The translations under genes were made by a program, and so were the position numbers. The notes below the pieces were generated by a model, which was not told the origin of the DNA, ran no database searches, and was given only the letters and a program-made list of their open reading frames with translations. Of a stretch of DNA of 64,000 nucleotides, positions 54,338 to 63,147 are shown one piece after another (the stretch's first letter is position 1; each line of letters begins with the position of its first letter). Origin of the DNA: Chitinophagaceae bacterium (GTDB taxonomy: Bacteria; Bacteroidota; Bacteroidia; Chitinophagales; Chitinophagaceae); contig JAEUVD010000033.1 of assembly GCA_016787065.1 (NCBI GenBank), forward strand, positions 62,001 to 126,000, read 5' to 3'.

Positions 54338-54790
54338 ATGAGAAAAATACAATGGCTAACACTTGCTATCTTTCTTTTATTTTGTAAAACAAGTTTTTCG
54401 CAAAAAGGTAAATCCTCTAAATCGACAACACCTAAACGTGATGTTGCTTTTTTATCGATGAAGCCTCAATCAGGTCAAATAACGTTCAGTCAGGATAATA
54501 AAACCATTTTCTATTTTAATCCTTCCGAACAAAAAGGCAAGGTGAATGTATTGGGTAACGATTATGAATTGAATGAATATTTCATTGATAGCAAAACCAA
54601 AACGTACACCATCTTAGGGAAACAAATAAAAACCGGCGAACCGGTGAGCATTTCGGTACCCGGTTGTCATTTTCAAAAACCGAAAGGCGAAGATTGCTTT
54701 TATGGAAGTTGTGTAGAAGCCAGCGTAAGCATACCCGATTTTACGGCTTACCTAAAGGATATTAGTATACAAGATTGTTCTTCCAATTAG
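54338..54790 (+). CDS. Secreted protein, unknown
   Basis: 150 residues from the ATG at 54338, chosen because it opens a signal peptide (MRKIQWLTLAIFLLFCKTSFS); the frame upstream reaches into the carboxylase gene. The mature part is basic, then has a beta-rich middle (F-Y-F-N-P-S-E-Q-K-G-K-V-N-V-L-G) and four cysteines near the end (P-G-C-H-F; E-D-C-F-Y-G-S-C; D-C-S). The cysteines may form disulphides. I recognise no family. It is 43 bases downstream of the carboxylase gene and 7 bases upstream of the GNAT gene. Confidence 0.7.
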   Translation: MRKIQWLTLAIFLLFCKTSFSQKGKSSKSTTPKRDVAFLSMKPQSGQITFSQDNKTIFYFNPSEQKGKVNVLGNDYELNEYFIDSKTKTYTILGKQIKTGEPVSISVPGCHFQKPKGEDCFYGSCVEASVSIPDFTAYLKDISIQDCSSN

Positions 54791-54797
54791 TAGTACG

Positions 54798-55313
54798 GTG
54801 CATGTGATTCGAGCTATTCAGAGGGAAGAAGCCGATGCACTAGCAGCATTGGCCGCCACCACGTTTCGTCAATCACATGGAAGTAGTACTACGAATGAAA
54901 ATATTAACGCTTATATAGAAGAGCACTATACGGAACAACTTTTTCAACACAAATTAAGCAAGCAAGGAAATCACTATTATTACCTTTGTTTAGGCAACAA
55001 GCCGATTGGTTTTTTGAATTTTATTACGGATTGCAAACATGATTTATTGCGTTGCGAACATCCTTGCAAACTTGATCGGATCTATCTTTTGGAAGATTAT
55101 CTGGGACAACAAGCCGGATTGAAATTATTTCAATTTGCTTTACAAGAAGCAAAGCGTTATAAACAAGAAGGTTTTTGGTTGAATGTTTGGGAAGGAAACC
55201 AACGTGCAATTAATTTCTATCGAAAGTTAGGTTTTGTTGAAATTGGTAAATCCCTGTTTCGTATTTCCGTAACGCACTCCAATCCGAATCTGGTTTTATT
55301 TCTTGAATTTTAG
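54798..55313 (+). CDS. GNAT-family N-acetyltransferase
   Basis: 171 residues. The start is GTG at 54798 (M-H-V-I-R-A-I); a second GTG two codons on is possible. The acetyl-CoA-binding core is visible: L-D-R-I-Y-L-L-E-D-Y-L-G-Q-Q-A-G-L-K-L near 100, in which the usual Q/R-G-x-G-x-G/A loop appears as Y-L-G-Q-Q-A-G, then W-L-N-V-W-E-G-N-Q-R-A-I-N-F-Y-R-K-L-G-F. Transfers an acetyl group to a small molecule or a protein amine; the substrate is unknown. It lies 7 bases after the secreted-protein gene. Confidence 0.88.
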   Translation: MHVIRAIQREEADALAALAATTFRQSHGSSTTNENINAYIEEHYTEQLFQHKLSKQGNHYYYLCLGNKPIGFLNFITDCKHDLLRCEHPCKLDRIYLLEDYLGQQAGLKLFQFALQEAKRYKQEGFWLNVWEGNQRAINFYRKLGFVEIGKSLFRISVTHSNPNLVLFLEF

Positions 55314-55329
55314 TTGTATTAAAAGCCCT

Positions 55330-55337
55330 TACTTTTG
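55330..55337 (+). promoter_or_regulatory. -7 element of the DUF2279 gene, 4 bases from ATG
   Basis: TACTTTTG, exact TAnnTTTG, then ACAC, then the ATG at 55342. Confidence 0.55.
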
Positions 55338-55341
55338 ACAC

Positions 55342-56283
55342 ATGCGAAGGGTCATTTGTTCACTTTTTTTGTGTCTTTCTGGAATGGTGTTACAAGCACA
55401 CAGCACAAACCTGTTTAAAGTACCTGATACCTTGAACAAAGAGCGATTTGCTTTGGTTTGTGGAACGCAAGCTGCAATTTGGGGTGGCAGTATGGTAGCT
55501 TTAAACAAAGCTTGGTATGCGAATTACCCAAGAAGCAAATTTCATTTTTATAACGACAGCAAGGAATGGCTGCAGGTAGATAAAATAGGTCATGGATGGA
55601 GTGCCTATTGGGGTGCGCAATTTAGTACGGCTTTGTTTCGATGGTCGGGTGTGAAGAAAAAGAATGCTGCCCTTTACGGTGCCGGAATGGGTATTGCCTA
55701 TGTTACGGTGATTGAAATTTTAGATGGCTTTAGTGCGGAATGGGGATTTAGCGTTGGCGATATTGCCGCTAATACTGGAGGTGCTTTGTTGTTCTCAGTG
55801 CAAGAGTATGCGTGGGGTGAACAGCGTATTCAGTATAAATTTTCATCGCAGTTCAAAAAATACCCCGATGCAGAATTACAACAACGAGCCGATCATTTAT
55901 ACGGGAGTTCCATTCCTGAACGCATACTGAAAGATTATAATCATCAAACGTATTGGTTGAGTGTAAATCCTTCTAGTTTTATGAAACATACTAAGTTCCC
56001 GAAGTGGTTGAATATTGCAGTCGGTTACGGAGCAGACGGAATGTATGGAGGTTACAGTAATGTTGGTTTTGATAAAATGAGTAATCAGTTTTTCAATTTG
56101 AATCGGGAAGCACGCATTCGACAGTGCTATCTTTCACCGGATATTGACCTAAGTAGAATAACCATTAAAGGTAAAACACCGGCGGTATTAAAAGCACTGC
56201 ATTTTCTAAAACTAAAAATTCCTATGCCCACCTTAGAGCTTAATTCAAAAGGACAGTTGAAGGGGCATTTGATTTATTTTTAA
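55342..56283 (+). CDS. DUF2279 family exported protein
   Basis: 313 residues. Signal peptide (MRRVICSLFLCLSGMVLQAHS). The DUF2279 region covers about 35-180: F-H-F-Y-N-D-S-K-E-W-L-Q-V-D-K-I-G-H, then short helices with Y-G-A-G-M-G-I-A-Y-V-T-V-I-E-I-L-D-G-F-S-A-E-W-G-F and S-V-G-D-I-A-A-N-T-G-G-A. The helices are probably membrane-associated, and the conserved H, E and D residues could be functional, but the family's role is unknown. The C-terminal 130 residues look like beta strands of an outer-membrane barrel-like end. Confidence 0.83.
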   Translation: MRRVICSLFLCLSGMVLQAHSTNLFKVPDTLNKERFALVCGTQAAIWGGSMVALNKAWYANYPRSKFHFYNDSKEWLQVDKIGHGWSAYWGAQFSTALFRWSGVKKKNAALYGAGMGIAYVTVIEILDGFSAEWGFSVGDIAANTGGALLFSVQEYAWGEQRIQYKFSSQFKKYPDAELQQRADHLYGSSIPERILKDYNHQTYWLSVNPSSFMKHTKFPKWLNIAVGYGADGMYGGYSNVGFDKMSNQFFNLNREARIRQCYLSPDIDLSRITIKGKTPAVLKALHFLKLKIPMPTLELNSKGQLKGHLIYF

Positions 56284-56346
56284 TTGGAAGAAAACGTTTC
56301 TTGAAAGGGCATCCGAAGAACCGCTTCGTAAATACGCCCCACCGCA

Positions 56347-56366
56347 GGATGCAATACTTCGCGTCC
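56347..56366. repeat. Degenerate REP-like palindrome
   Basis: 20 bases that differ from the arm at 17055-17074 (read with its consensus end CGTCC) at three positions, all C-to-T or G-to-A. It sits between convergent genes, the usual place for REP sequences. Confidence 0.5.
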
Positions 56367-56406
56367 TATTAAAATATTCACAGACTACAAGCGCACGGGC
56401 TAAAGG

Positions 56407-59400
56407 TTATTTATCTAAAACGGCCAGTTTACCACGAACAACAACCTCGTTGGTTGCATTACGCACTACAATTAAATAGGTGCCTGGATTCCAGGTTGCG
56501 GTATTTATTTTTGTCAACCTATGGTTCAATGGCAAACAATACACTTCTTCACCCTTCATATTATATATAAATGCCTTACAATTTTTAGAAAAATTATTTT
56601 CCAAATCCAGATAAGCTAAGTGATTGGTAGGGTTAGGATAAATTTTCAACAGGTTAGATTTGTTCTTAACAGTATTCAAGGTAAGTGATCCTATTATTTC
56701 CGTTGAGGTAGTATTGGTAACAATAGGTGCATTGTAATCAAAATAAATGTAGGCTGTATTCATTAACACATCACCTATTTGAACATTTTCTCTTGGCTCT
56801 ATAGAGTACTTAACAAAACCATGGCTTTCTGTTTCATTACTTCCTGAATCGGGCAACATAAGTGGGTTAAAATTAAAACCTATAATTCCATTGTAATTCA
56901 GATCCATTGATACAGGGTGGCTAGATCCTATGAATTTAAAAGTTGATAAATCCATCTTGGAGCTGAGGGTATCTAAAATTTTTACAAAACTTGTTGGAAA
57001 GCTACCAGTGTTCTGAAAGCGAATAGTATATTCAAGAGCTTCATCATTTGCAACCTGTGATGTTGTAAACGTAGTACCTTGTTTGCACGTTTTATCATTA
57101 GGATCAAAAGATCCAACTACTTCGGAGCTGAGAATATAGGTATTATTGGATGGTGAAACATCCGCAATTGTATCCAATTGTGCAATGCATAATATAGGTG
57201 TTAATAATGCTGTTCCTACGTTGGTGGCAACTATCATGTCTACGTTGGTGGATGTTAATTTTTCCAAGGTTGGTATGGTAAAGGTATATACATTGCCAAC
57301 AACACTAGTTGGCGTGGGTATCGAAGAAACAAAGGTTAAATTGGTATCAATGGTTAAAGTAAGGGTAGGATTAGAAGCAATGCTACCTTCATTTTTAATT
57401 GTTGTAATCAGGTGAGTTTGAAAACCAGGATTGAACACTGCGGTATTGGTTAAGTCTACTTTATTATCTATAAAACTTATAGGACAATATATTCCGAAGT
57501 TTTTTTCAAAAAAGGAGTTATTGTCTATTAAATGATAAGCGGGGTTCGAAATATAATTCTGTGGTAAGCTTACCTTCAAGGTGTCATTATTGTTAAAACA
57601 AAATAAGTTAAACGAACCCGTTGCATTGGTATTGGTGAAGTAGTTTGGTGTAGCTACAATGGTATTCGGACACGATGTTTCTATAGCGTCTTTAATGCCA
57701 TTATTATTGTCATCAAAGTACACCTCGCCCTGATAACTATATAATGTATCATCTAACACCCAAACGCTCCTAAATGTACTTAACTTGTATAATTTACCAT
57801 TATGGGCGGTTATATCTCGGTAATTAATAGGCATCACAGCATCATAGAATATATTCATATCCAAACTTTCAGCTTTCTGCCATTCTATCCCATTTGCACT
57901 AAAATATAATTTATCACGATCCAGAGTACAATAATAAATACCATTTAAAAACACAGGCTGACCCCAAATAGAGAAACTACCGATAGGTCCCGTATTGCAA
58001 TTCGTCCAAAAAATACCATCCAAACTGTATTGCAAATTATTTCCGCTATAAAATAACCAAATTCCATTAATCCTGATATAGTTCCCACTCATTGGTGAAT
58101 TTGATATATAATCAAAACTATTTGTTTGAGTATTTAAATAACAAAGGGCCGGCCATGAACCATTCTCGTAACAAAACAGGGTATCTCTATCTGTGAAAAA
58201 ATTACGAGAGGCAGAATTAGTTAGAACGCCTCCATTAGCAACATTCCACGTTAAACCAAAATCGGATGAATATTTAAAAGAGTCGGAAAGTGTGTAGAGT
58301 AAACCATGATGTAGATAATAGTAGTTTTGGATCCAAGGCAGAGTATCAAGCGTATACGACCAGCTATTGCCTTTATTGAAACTATAAAATAAGGTATCTA
58401 CATAAGTAACAAACAACGTGTCATGCTCTACACCATGACACGAATATGGATTTTGGTAGAAAGCTTTATTGGGAGAAATATTAGTCCAACTGACGCCATT
58501 GTCATCACTTCTATAAAGGAAATCTAAGCCATAACTATACAACGAATTGTTAGAGGAAATGAGGTCGAATATTCGCCGCCCCTTAATTGAATTATTAAAT
58601 AACGTAAAGGTGTCTGTTAGCTCATTAAACTTTTTTACCTCTTCTAAATATTCGTACAAAAATTCGTTAGAAGCTGTTTTGACAATTTCATTCTTGTATT
58701 GCGAACTAAAATTATTGCTCATCGGCTGCCAGGTAATTCCTTTATTCAAGCTTCTGTAAACAATATCATTTTGGAGTGATGATACATTTATTGCAGTAAG
58801 ATAAATAGTATCGTTATTTGGATGAAAATTTGAACACCCCCCAAAACTATAGCCGAATGGAAGTTGTAACACAGTATCAAAACTAGCTCCGAGCGTTGTA
58901 GATCGTAAAAGCTTAACAATTGATGTAGAAGAATTTTCAAAGAAAATAATAGAATCCATTACTCCAACAACTTTATTCGGATAGGACGGTGCAGAATAAA
59001 CTATTGAGTTATGATCATCAAAAGATACCGTACTATATCCTATGGTTGTTTGTTCGTTTTGGGCAACATATTGTTTATAGGCTTGTATTTCGGATATGGT
59101 TGCACCCAAAACACCTGTTGGAATCGGAGACCAAGTGGCACCCATATCCGAACTTTGCCCCATCGTTATTTGATAAATTTTCGATGTGCTCTTCTCAACA
59201 TTATATAAGTTTACGCTGACATTTAAGCTATACCATTCATTGGTATCTGGCCATGATATACCATTGTCATACGACACAATTGAATACGAATTAGATGGAA
59301 TACTTGGAACATAAATTGAGTAATCTGTAATTACTGCAAAAATAGTATCTCCAAAAGCCAATACATAATTTCCAATATTAGTATTCGGGAAAGCTTTCTG

Positions 59401-59592
59401 CCAAGTGTTTCCATCATTAGTTGAATATTGAATTCCATCTGGAGTCGATGCCCAGAGTTTGCCACCCGTTGATTTTGCAAAATGTATATTATGACCTCCC
59501 AAGGGCCCGCCAGTTTGCATCCATTGCGCTTGAGCGGAAAAACTAAAAATAAAGCAAAGAATAAGACAGATGCTATATTGAGAAATTTTCAT
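56407..59592 (-). CDS. T9SS-secreted BNR/propeller protein
   Basis: 1061 residues. Signal peptide to about 22; then a long beta-propeller with many S-x-D-x-G-x-[ST]-W Asp-box motifs (S-T-N-D-G-N-T-W, S-Y-D-N-G-I-S-W, S-S-D-M-G-A-T-W, S-D-D-N-G-V-S-W) over about 22-630, as in sialidase-like and Vps10-like folds. An SdrD-like segment (G-E-V-Y-F-D-D-N-N-N-G-I-K-D) follows near 640, then CARDB/DUF11-like stretches and a DUF7619-type part (S-F-D-P-N-D-K-T; Y-T-I-R-F-Q-N-T-G; D-V-L-M-N-T-A-Y-I-Y-F-D-Y-N-A-P-I). It ends with a type A sorting domain (L-K-I-Y-P-N-P-T-N-H; G-T-Y-L-I-V-V-R). Surface protein; no enzyme site is seen, so I do not call it a sialidase. Confidence 0.87.
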   Translation of the reverse strand: MKISQYSICLILCFIFSFSAQAQWMQTGGPLGGHNIHFAKSTGGKLWASTPDGIQYSTNDGNTWQKAFPNTNIGNYVLAFGDTIFAVITDYSIYVPSIPSNSYSIVSYDNGISWPDTNEWYSLNVSVNLYNVEKSTSKIYQITMGQSSDMGATWSPIPTGVLGATISEIQAYKQYVAQNEQTTIGYSTVSFDDHNSIVYSAPSYPNKVVGVMDSIIFFENSSTSIVKLLRSTTLGASFDTVLQLPFGYSFGGCSNFHPNNDTIYLTAINVSSLQNDIVYRSLNKGITWQPMSNNFSSQYKNEIVKTASNEFLYEYLEEVKKFNELTDTFTLFNNSIKGRRIFDLISSNNSLYSYGLDFLYRSDDNGVSWTNISPNKAFYQNPYSCHGVEHDTLFVTYVDTLFYSFNKGNSWSYTLDTLPWIQNYYYLHHGLLYTLSDSFKYSSDFGLTWNVANGGVLTNSASRNFFTDRDTLFCYENGSWPALCYLNTQTNSFDYISNSPMSGNYIRINGIWLFYSGNNLQYSLDGIFWTNCNTGPIGSFSIWGQPVFLNGIYYCTLDRDKLYFSANGIEWQKAESLDMNIFYDAVMPINYRDITAHNGKLYKLSTFRSVWVLDDTLYSYQGEVYFDDNNNGIKDAIETSCPNTIVATPNYFTNTNATGSFNLFCFNNNDTLKVSLPQNYISNPAYHLIDNNSFFEKNFGIYCPISFIDNKVDLTNTAVFNPGFQTHLITTIKNEGSIASNPTLTLTIDTNLTFVSSIPTPTSVVGNVYTFTIPTLEKLTSTNVDMIVATNVGTALLTPILCIAQLDTIADVSPSNNTYILSSEVVGSFDPNDKTCKQGTTFTTSQVANDEALEYTIRFQNTGSFPTSFVKILDTLSSKMDLSTFKFIGSSHPVSMDLNYNGIIGFNFNPLMLPDSGSNETESHGFVKYSIEPRENVQIGDVLMNTAYIYFDYNAPIVTNTTSTEIIGSLTLNTVKNKSNLLKIYPNPTNHLAYLDLENNFSKNCKAFIYNMKGEEVYCLPLNHRLTKINTATWNPGTYLIVVRNATNEVVVRGKLAVLDK

Positions 59593-60044
59593 AAACTAAA
59601 ATTTGATATGAATTAGTATAACGCTTAAATAGAAACTTTTCAAAAATAGGAAATTTATATTTATAAAGCAATCATTTACTCTTCTTACAAATAACCCGAT
59701 CAACAGTTAAGTTTAATTCCTGCTCTGGCAATAGGAGCTTAGCGCGTCGTGAGAATACTTTGTGTTATATTTTTGAAGCAAACTTTTATTGAGTCAACCC
59801 ACAAGCAGCGAGAATTATCGAAATACAGATTTTATTTCTAACGCTTATTAATTAAGCTAGTTATGATAAAAATCTTTCAAGTCTATTATTCCATCTAAAC
59901 CGTTTCCATTCATAAACATTGGAATACTGATTTGAAGGATAAAGTGATGAACGCAGATTTACTAAGATTCAAGTCACACTGGGTATTGCGTTATATGTTA
60001 TAACTGATTAACTTGGCCGCAATGCTACTCCGCAAGGAATAGAC
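59593..60044. other. Gene-free region upstream of a T9SS cargo gene
   Basis: 452 bases. No gene, tRNA or repeat. One 21-codon minus-strand stretch (59857-59919) reads M-F-M-N-G-N-G-L-D-G-I-I-D-L-K-D-F, which has the shape of a calcium loop and could be a relic. No promoter for the gene at 56407-59592 could be assigned. Confidence 0.5.
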
Positions 60045-60074
60045 AAAAAAACTCCCCCGAAGGGAAGTTTTTTT
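60045..60074. terminator. Terminator downstream of tRNA-His
   Basis: A run of As, then ACT-CCC, a short loop, GGG-A-AGT and a run of Ts, with one bulged base. On the minus strand it ends the tRNA transcript 18 bases after the mature 3' end. Confidence 0.75.
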
Positions 60075-60091
60075 AATGGTATTTAAAGCTG

Positions 60092-60166
60092 GGACAATGA
60101 TGGGTCTCGAACCCACGACCCTCAGAACCACAATCTGATGCTCTAACCAACTGAGCTACATTGTCC
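60092..60166 (-). tRNA. tRNA-His (anticodon GTG)
   Basis: 75 bases. The cloverleaf is complete: D arm with AGCTCAGTTGGTTAGAGC; anticodon loop TTGTGGT with anticodon GTG; T arm GTGGGTTCGAGACCCAT. The acceptor stem has eight pairs (GGACAATG / CATTGTCC), so the extra G at position -1, the identity element of histidine tRNAs, is encoded and pairs with C73. The CCA end is not encoded in full. Confidence 0.96.
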
Positions 60167-60178
60167 ATTTGAGGAGTG

Positions 60179-60186
60179 CAAATATA
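60179..60186 (-). promoter_or_regulatory. -7 element of tRNA-His
   Basis: On the minus strand TATATTTG, 12 bases before the mature 5' end of the tRNA, leaving a few bases for RNase P to remove. It is the clearest case where this motif can be assigned as a promoter independently of a start codon. Confidence 0.65.
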
Positions 60187-60335
60187 GAGGAAGAAAAAGA
60201 ATATTCGTTTTCTTACCTTCATTTTTTTAAAGAATCAAGTTGGATACGCTTACACGAGCAGCTGTACTTGCTTCAAAGCAATAACCTTCATCACATCATG
60301 CTAAACAATTAACCGAATGTGTTCCATCTTGAACC

Positions 60336-62972
60336 TTACCGGATAGAGAATTTTCCTTGAACTTTTCTTCCGTCTGAACTTATGTACATATAAGTATATA
60401 AACCCGGAGCTTGATCGTGTACATCAAGTTGTTTTCTAAATTCATGTTCCGCAAAGAATAGGTGTTGCTGCTTTCTGCCAAACATATCATAACATAGTAC
60501 TTCAGCAGTTTCTTCTTCCCTTTTTTGAACTTCAAAAACAACGAATTCGCTACACGGATTCGGATATACACTTAGTTCGTTCATGTTTGTTTGAGCCTCT
60601 GGAATACGTTCCGATACCGTTGGATTTAATTCGATCAGTTGATCATTCCGTGTGTACCAAATAGGTGCCGTAATAATGCGTTTGCCATCTGCTTCTGTAA
60701 TATCAACATAATAATAACGTGTAGAGAGATTCGCTAAACCAGTATGGGTGTAAGTTAGAGAAGACGATGTGGTGCTTGTTAACTGGGTTGCATTAGAACC
60801 ACTACCCGGAACTCCGGAGAATAGTTTAATAGAGGTCACCGGACTGCTTGTATTTGCATTAATAACCAACGTAGGTGCTGAAATATTTGTTGTAATACTG
60901 CCCATCTCAGCTGAACCAATTTTAAAATTTACCAAAGCACCGCAATCTTGTGTTGCATAGAACCTTCTGTTTCGAAGAGCATCCATAATATGACGTTTAT
61001 GCACCGATGCTGCCAGCACAGCCGTGCGCGAATATGCCGTATGGCCATGGGTTACATTATGATTGTCGTGATCTATTGTTGGCCCTACATGATACCCTCT
61101 CGCTAATAAATTTCTAAAGTATGTTAAATAGGCCATCGATGCCGGATAGTCGGTATAGTTAACCACCGTTGATGTACTTGGTCCGTTTTCAACAGCACTA
61201 CCAATTATGGCAGCATCGGCAGACGCATCATACGTATCAACCAGGTTATTAAAATCAGCATTATTCGGATGTGCTAACGTTGCAAAAACCCTTCCGTTGT
61301 AATTCGCAATGGTTTCAAATAAACCACCGCTACCTAAATAAGTATCTTCAGGAACAAAAACTTGATACTGTCCGTTTTCCCAACCCATCAACGAATCCGT
61401 GCCATACACTACCACATGTCCTCCACCCGAAATGGTTCCCCATTCCATACCGTATAATGCGCAAAAGCTTGATGTGCTGGCCGTTTTAGCAGCCGCTACA
61501 CCTTGTAGCCAGTTTGTAAGCGACATGCCGGCGCTGGTATGATTATGGTCGCTGATACCTAAAAAATCCATACAGGTGGCGGCATCTGCATAAGCCAAAT
61601 TGCCACTTACAGTTCCCGTGCCATCACTCAATTCACTATGCGAATGCAAATTGCCTTGGTAAATAGAATAGGTGGTAAGGTTGGTAGTTGTATAACCTCG
61701 TAAGGGTTTAAGAGATAATAAGTAGCGAATTCCTCCGGTACAGGCTGTTGTTTTAGCGCTAAATATTTTATAGAAGTAAGTAAGGTTTCCATCTAATCCC
61801 CAATCAAAAAATGAATTGAGTGGACCGCGATAAACAACAGTATAATTCCCTAGTTGATCGCCAGTTTGATAGAGTACACCATTAACCGGATTAGCCGTTA
61901 AAATATTATCGTTACTGCGAAGCACAAGGTATTCTTCGGCGGAAGGAACTGCAGTAAAACTTCCGGAAATACTATTACTTGTAACATTCGTAAAAACCAA
62001 ATTCGTAGGTTGTGCCAAAGGTTCTGCACAGTTAGTATTCGTTGTTACCGATTGCTGTAAAGGGGCTATCGTTCTGTATTTAGGACCACCATTGCAAGAT
62101 GTACTTTTAATAGCAAAAACCGTGAAGTAATACGTTGCGCCATTGGTTAATCCGGTTGCAGTAAACGTATTTAAGTTACCTCTGTATTGAACTACCGCAT
62201 TGCCCAGTATATCCGAGGTTGAATAGGTTGTTCCATCAACAGGCAATTGGGTGAGCGTTGCACTGTTACTGCGCAGTACAAGGTATTCATCGGCAGCAGC
62301 TGTTGTGGTAAAACTTCCTGTAACACTTACATTACTCACCGAAGTAAATACCATAGTGCTTGGTTGTGAAACCGGTGTGGTACATAAAGTAGAAATATGA
62401 AAACCGAGATAGGCACTACTAGAAATTAATGCTGTTTGAACATTTGCTAAGGAAGTGTTTGTCCACTGACTTAAAACAAAGGTGCTGCTTGGGTTGGTAA
62501 CTGACGTATTTCTAACATAACTAATATCAACCGCATTGATTCCTGTACCAAAACGATCAATCACATTATTCGCAGCATCCAGTAAGGCAATGCCATCGTT
62601 ACCATTAAAGTTAATTACGGAATTACTGTTTTGAGCAGCACTGCTTCCATTGAGATAAGGAACCTCGGTGCCGTTACCGGTATTACCAATAAGCACAGTT
62701 CCGTTAGCCGGAATGGTGATGTTTAAATTAAGCGTTTGTGAAGGGCTTCCGGTGAACGTAATATTGCCGGCAGAACCACTCACCGCCCAGAGCCCGAGTT
62801 TTAATTGGGGTGAGGCTGTATTAACCGCCGAGCTACCCATATTCGTTAATTCAATCCATTTATTCGTACCACTCCCTTCGTAATACTGCGAAATGATTAT
62901 TTGTGAATGAAGGGATATGCTGTAAAGGAACAACATACCAAACGCGATCATGCGTAGTAGTGTTTTATGCAT
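60336..62972 (-). CDS. T9SS-secreted PHP-domain metallohydrolase with lamin-tail domain
   Basis: 878 residues from the ATG at 62972; the in-frame ATG at 63014 would place the -7 element inside the gene, and the shorter form gives a good signal peptide (MHKTLLRMIAFGMLFLYSIS). Lamin-tail-type domain about 25-170 (I-I-S-Q-Y-Y-E-G-S-G-T-N-K-W-I-E-L-T-N); two fibronectin-like units; PHP domain about 440-690 with its metal-ligand motifs: N-L-H-S-H-S-E-L-S-D-G, G-I-S-D-H-N-H, L-A-H-P-N and T-I-D-H-D-N-H. PHP enzymes are phosphoesterases that cleave phosphate from small molecules or nucleic acids. T9SS sorting domain at the end (S-V-Y-P-N-P-C-S; A-P-G-L-Y-T-Y). It should work outside the cell. Confidence 0.87.
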   Translation of the reverse strand: MHKTLLRMIAFGMLFLYSISLHSQIIISQYYEGSGTNKWIELTNMGSSAVNTASPQLKLGLWAVSGSAGNITFTGSPSQTLNLNITIPANGTVLIGNTGNGTEVPYLNGSSAAQNSNSVINFNGNDGIALLDAANNVIDRFGTGINAVDISYVRNTSVTNPSSTFVLSQWTNTSLANVQTALISSSAYLGFHISTLCTTPVSQPSTMVFTSVSNVSVTGSFTTTAAADEYLVLRSNSATLTQLPVDGTTYSTSDILGNAVVQYRGNLNTFTATGLTNGATYYFTVFAIKSTSCNGGPKYRTIAPLQQSVTTNTNCAEPLAQPTNLVFTNVTSNSISGSFTAVPSAEEYLVLRSNDNILTANPVNGVLYQTGDQLGNYTVVYRGPLNSFFDWGLDGNLTYFYKIFSAKTTACTGGIRYLLSLKPLRGYTTTNLTTYSIYQGNLHSHSELSDGTGTVSGNLAYADAATCMDFLGISDHNHTSAGMSLTNWLQGVAAAKTASTSSFCALYGMEWGTISGGGHVVVYGTDSLMGWENGQYQVFVPEDTYLGSGGLFETIANYNGRVFATLAHPNNADFNNLVDTYDASADAAIIGSAVENGPSTSTVVNYTDYPASMAYLTYFRNLLARGYHVGPTIDHDNHNVTHGHTAYSRTAVLAASVHKRHIMDALRNRRFYATQDCGALVNFKIGSAEMGSITTNISAPTLVINANTSSPVTSIKLFSGVPGSGSNATQLTSTTSSSLTYTHTGLANLSTRYYYVDITEADGKRIITAPIWYTRNDQLIELNPTVSERIPEAQTNMNELSVYPNPCSEFVVFEVQKREEETAEVLCYDMFGRKQQHLFFAEHEFRKQLDVHDQAPGLYTYMYISSDGRKVQGKFSIR

Positions 62973-62995
62973 GCTTATGTGACTAATAGGTTGTG

Positions 62996-63003
62996 CAAAT
63001 ATA
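62996..63003 (-). promoter_or_regulatory. -7 element of the PHP-domain gene
   Basis: On the minus strand TATATTTG, 23 bases before the ATG at 62972. It lies inside the longest open frame and decides against the ATG at 63014. Confidence 0.55.
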
Positions 63004-63134
63004 CCTTTATGCACGTTATTAAATTACAATTAAGCAGTGGCGTGTGCAGGTAGGATATTTCCTGCAACTGCGCTTACCTCAAGAATTTCCTTCCTTGCAA
63101 TCGTTCAGCTTGTCTAATTATCAAATTACCAAAT

Positions 63135-63142
63135 TATATTTG
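63135..63142 (+). promoter_or_regulatory. -7 element of odhB, 5 bases from ATG
   Basis: TATATTTG, exact TAnnTTTG, then five bases, then the ATG at 63148. Confidence 0.55.
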
Positions 63143-63147
63143 CGCCC

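Noticed and set aside
56407..59592. Sialidase
   Set aside because: The Asp-box motifs are structural only. No arginine triad or catalytic D/Y/E arrangement could be recognised.
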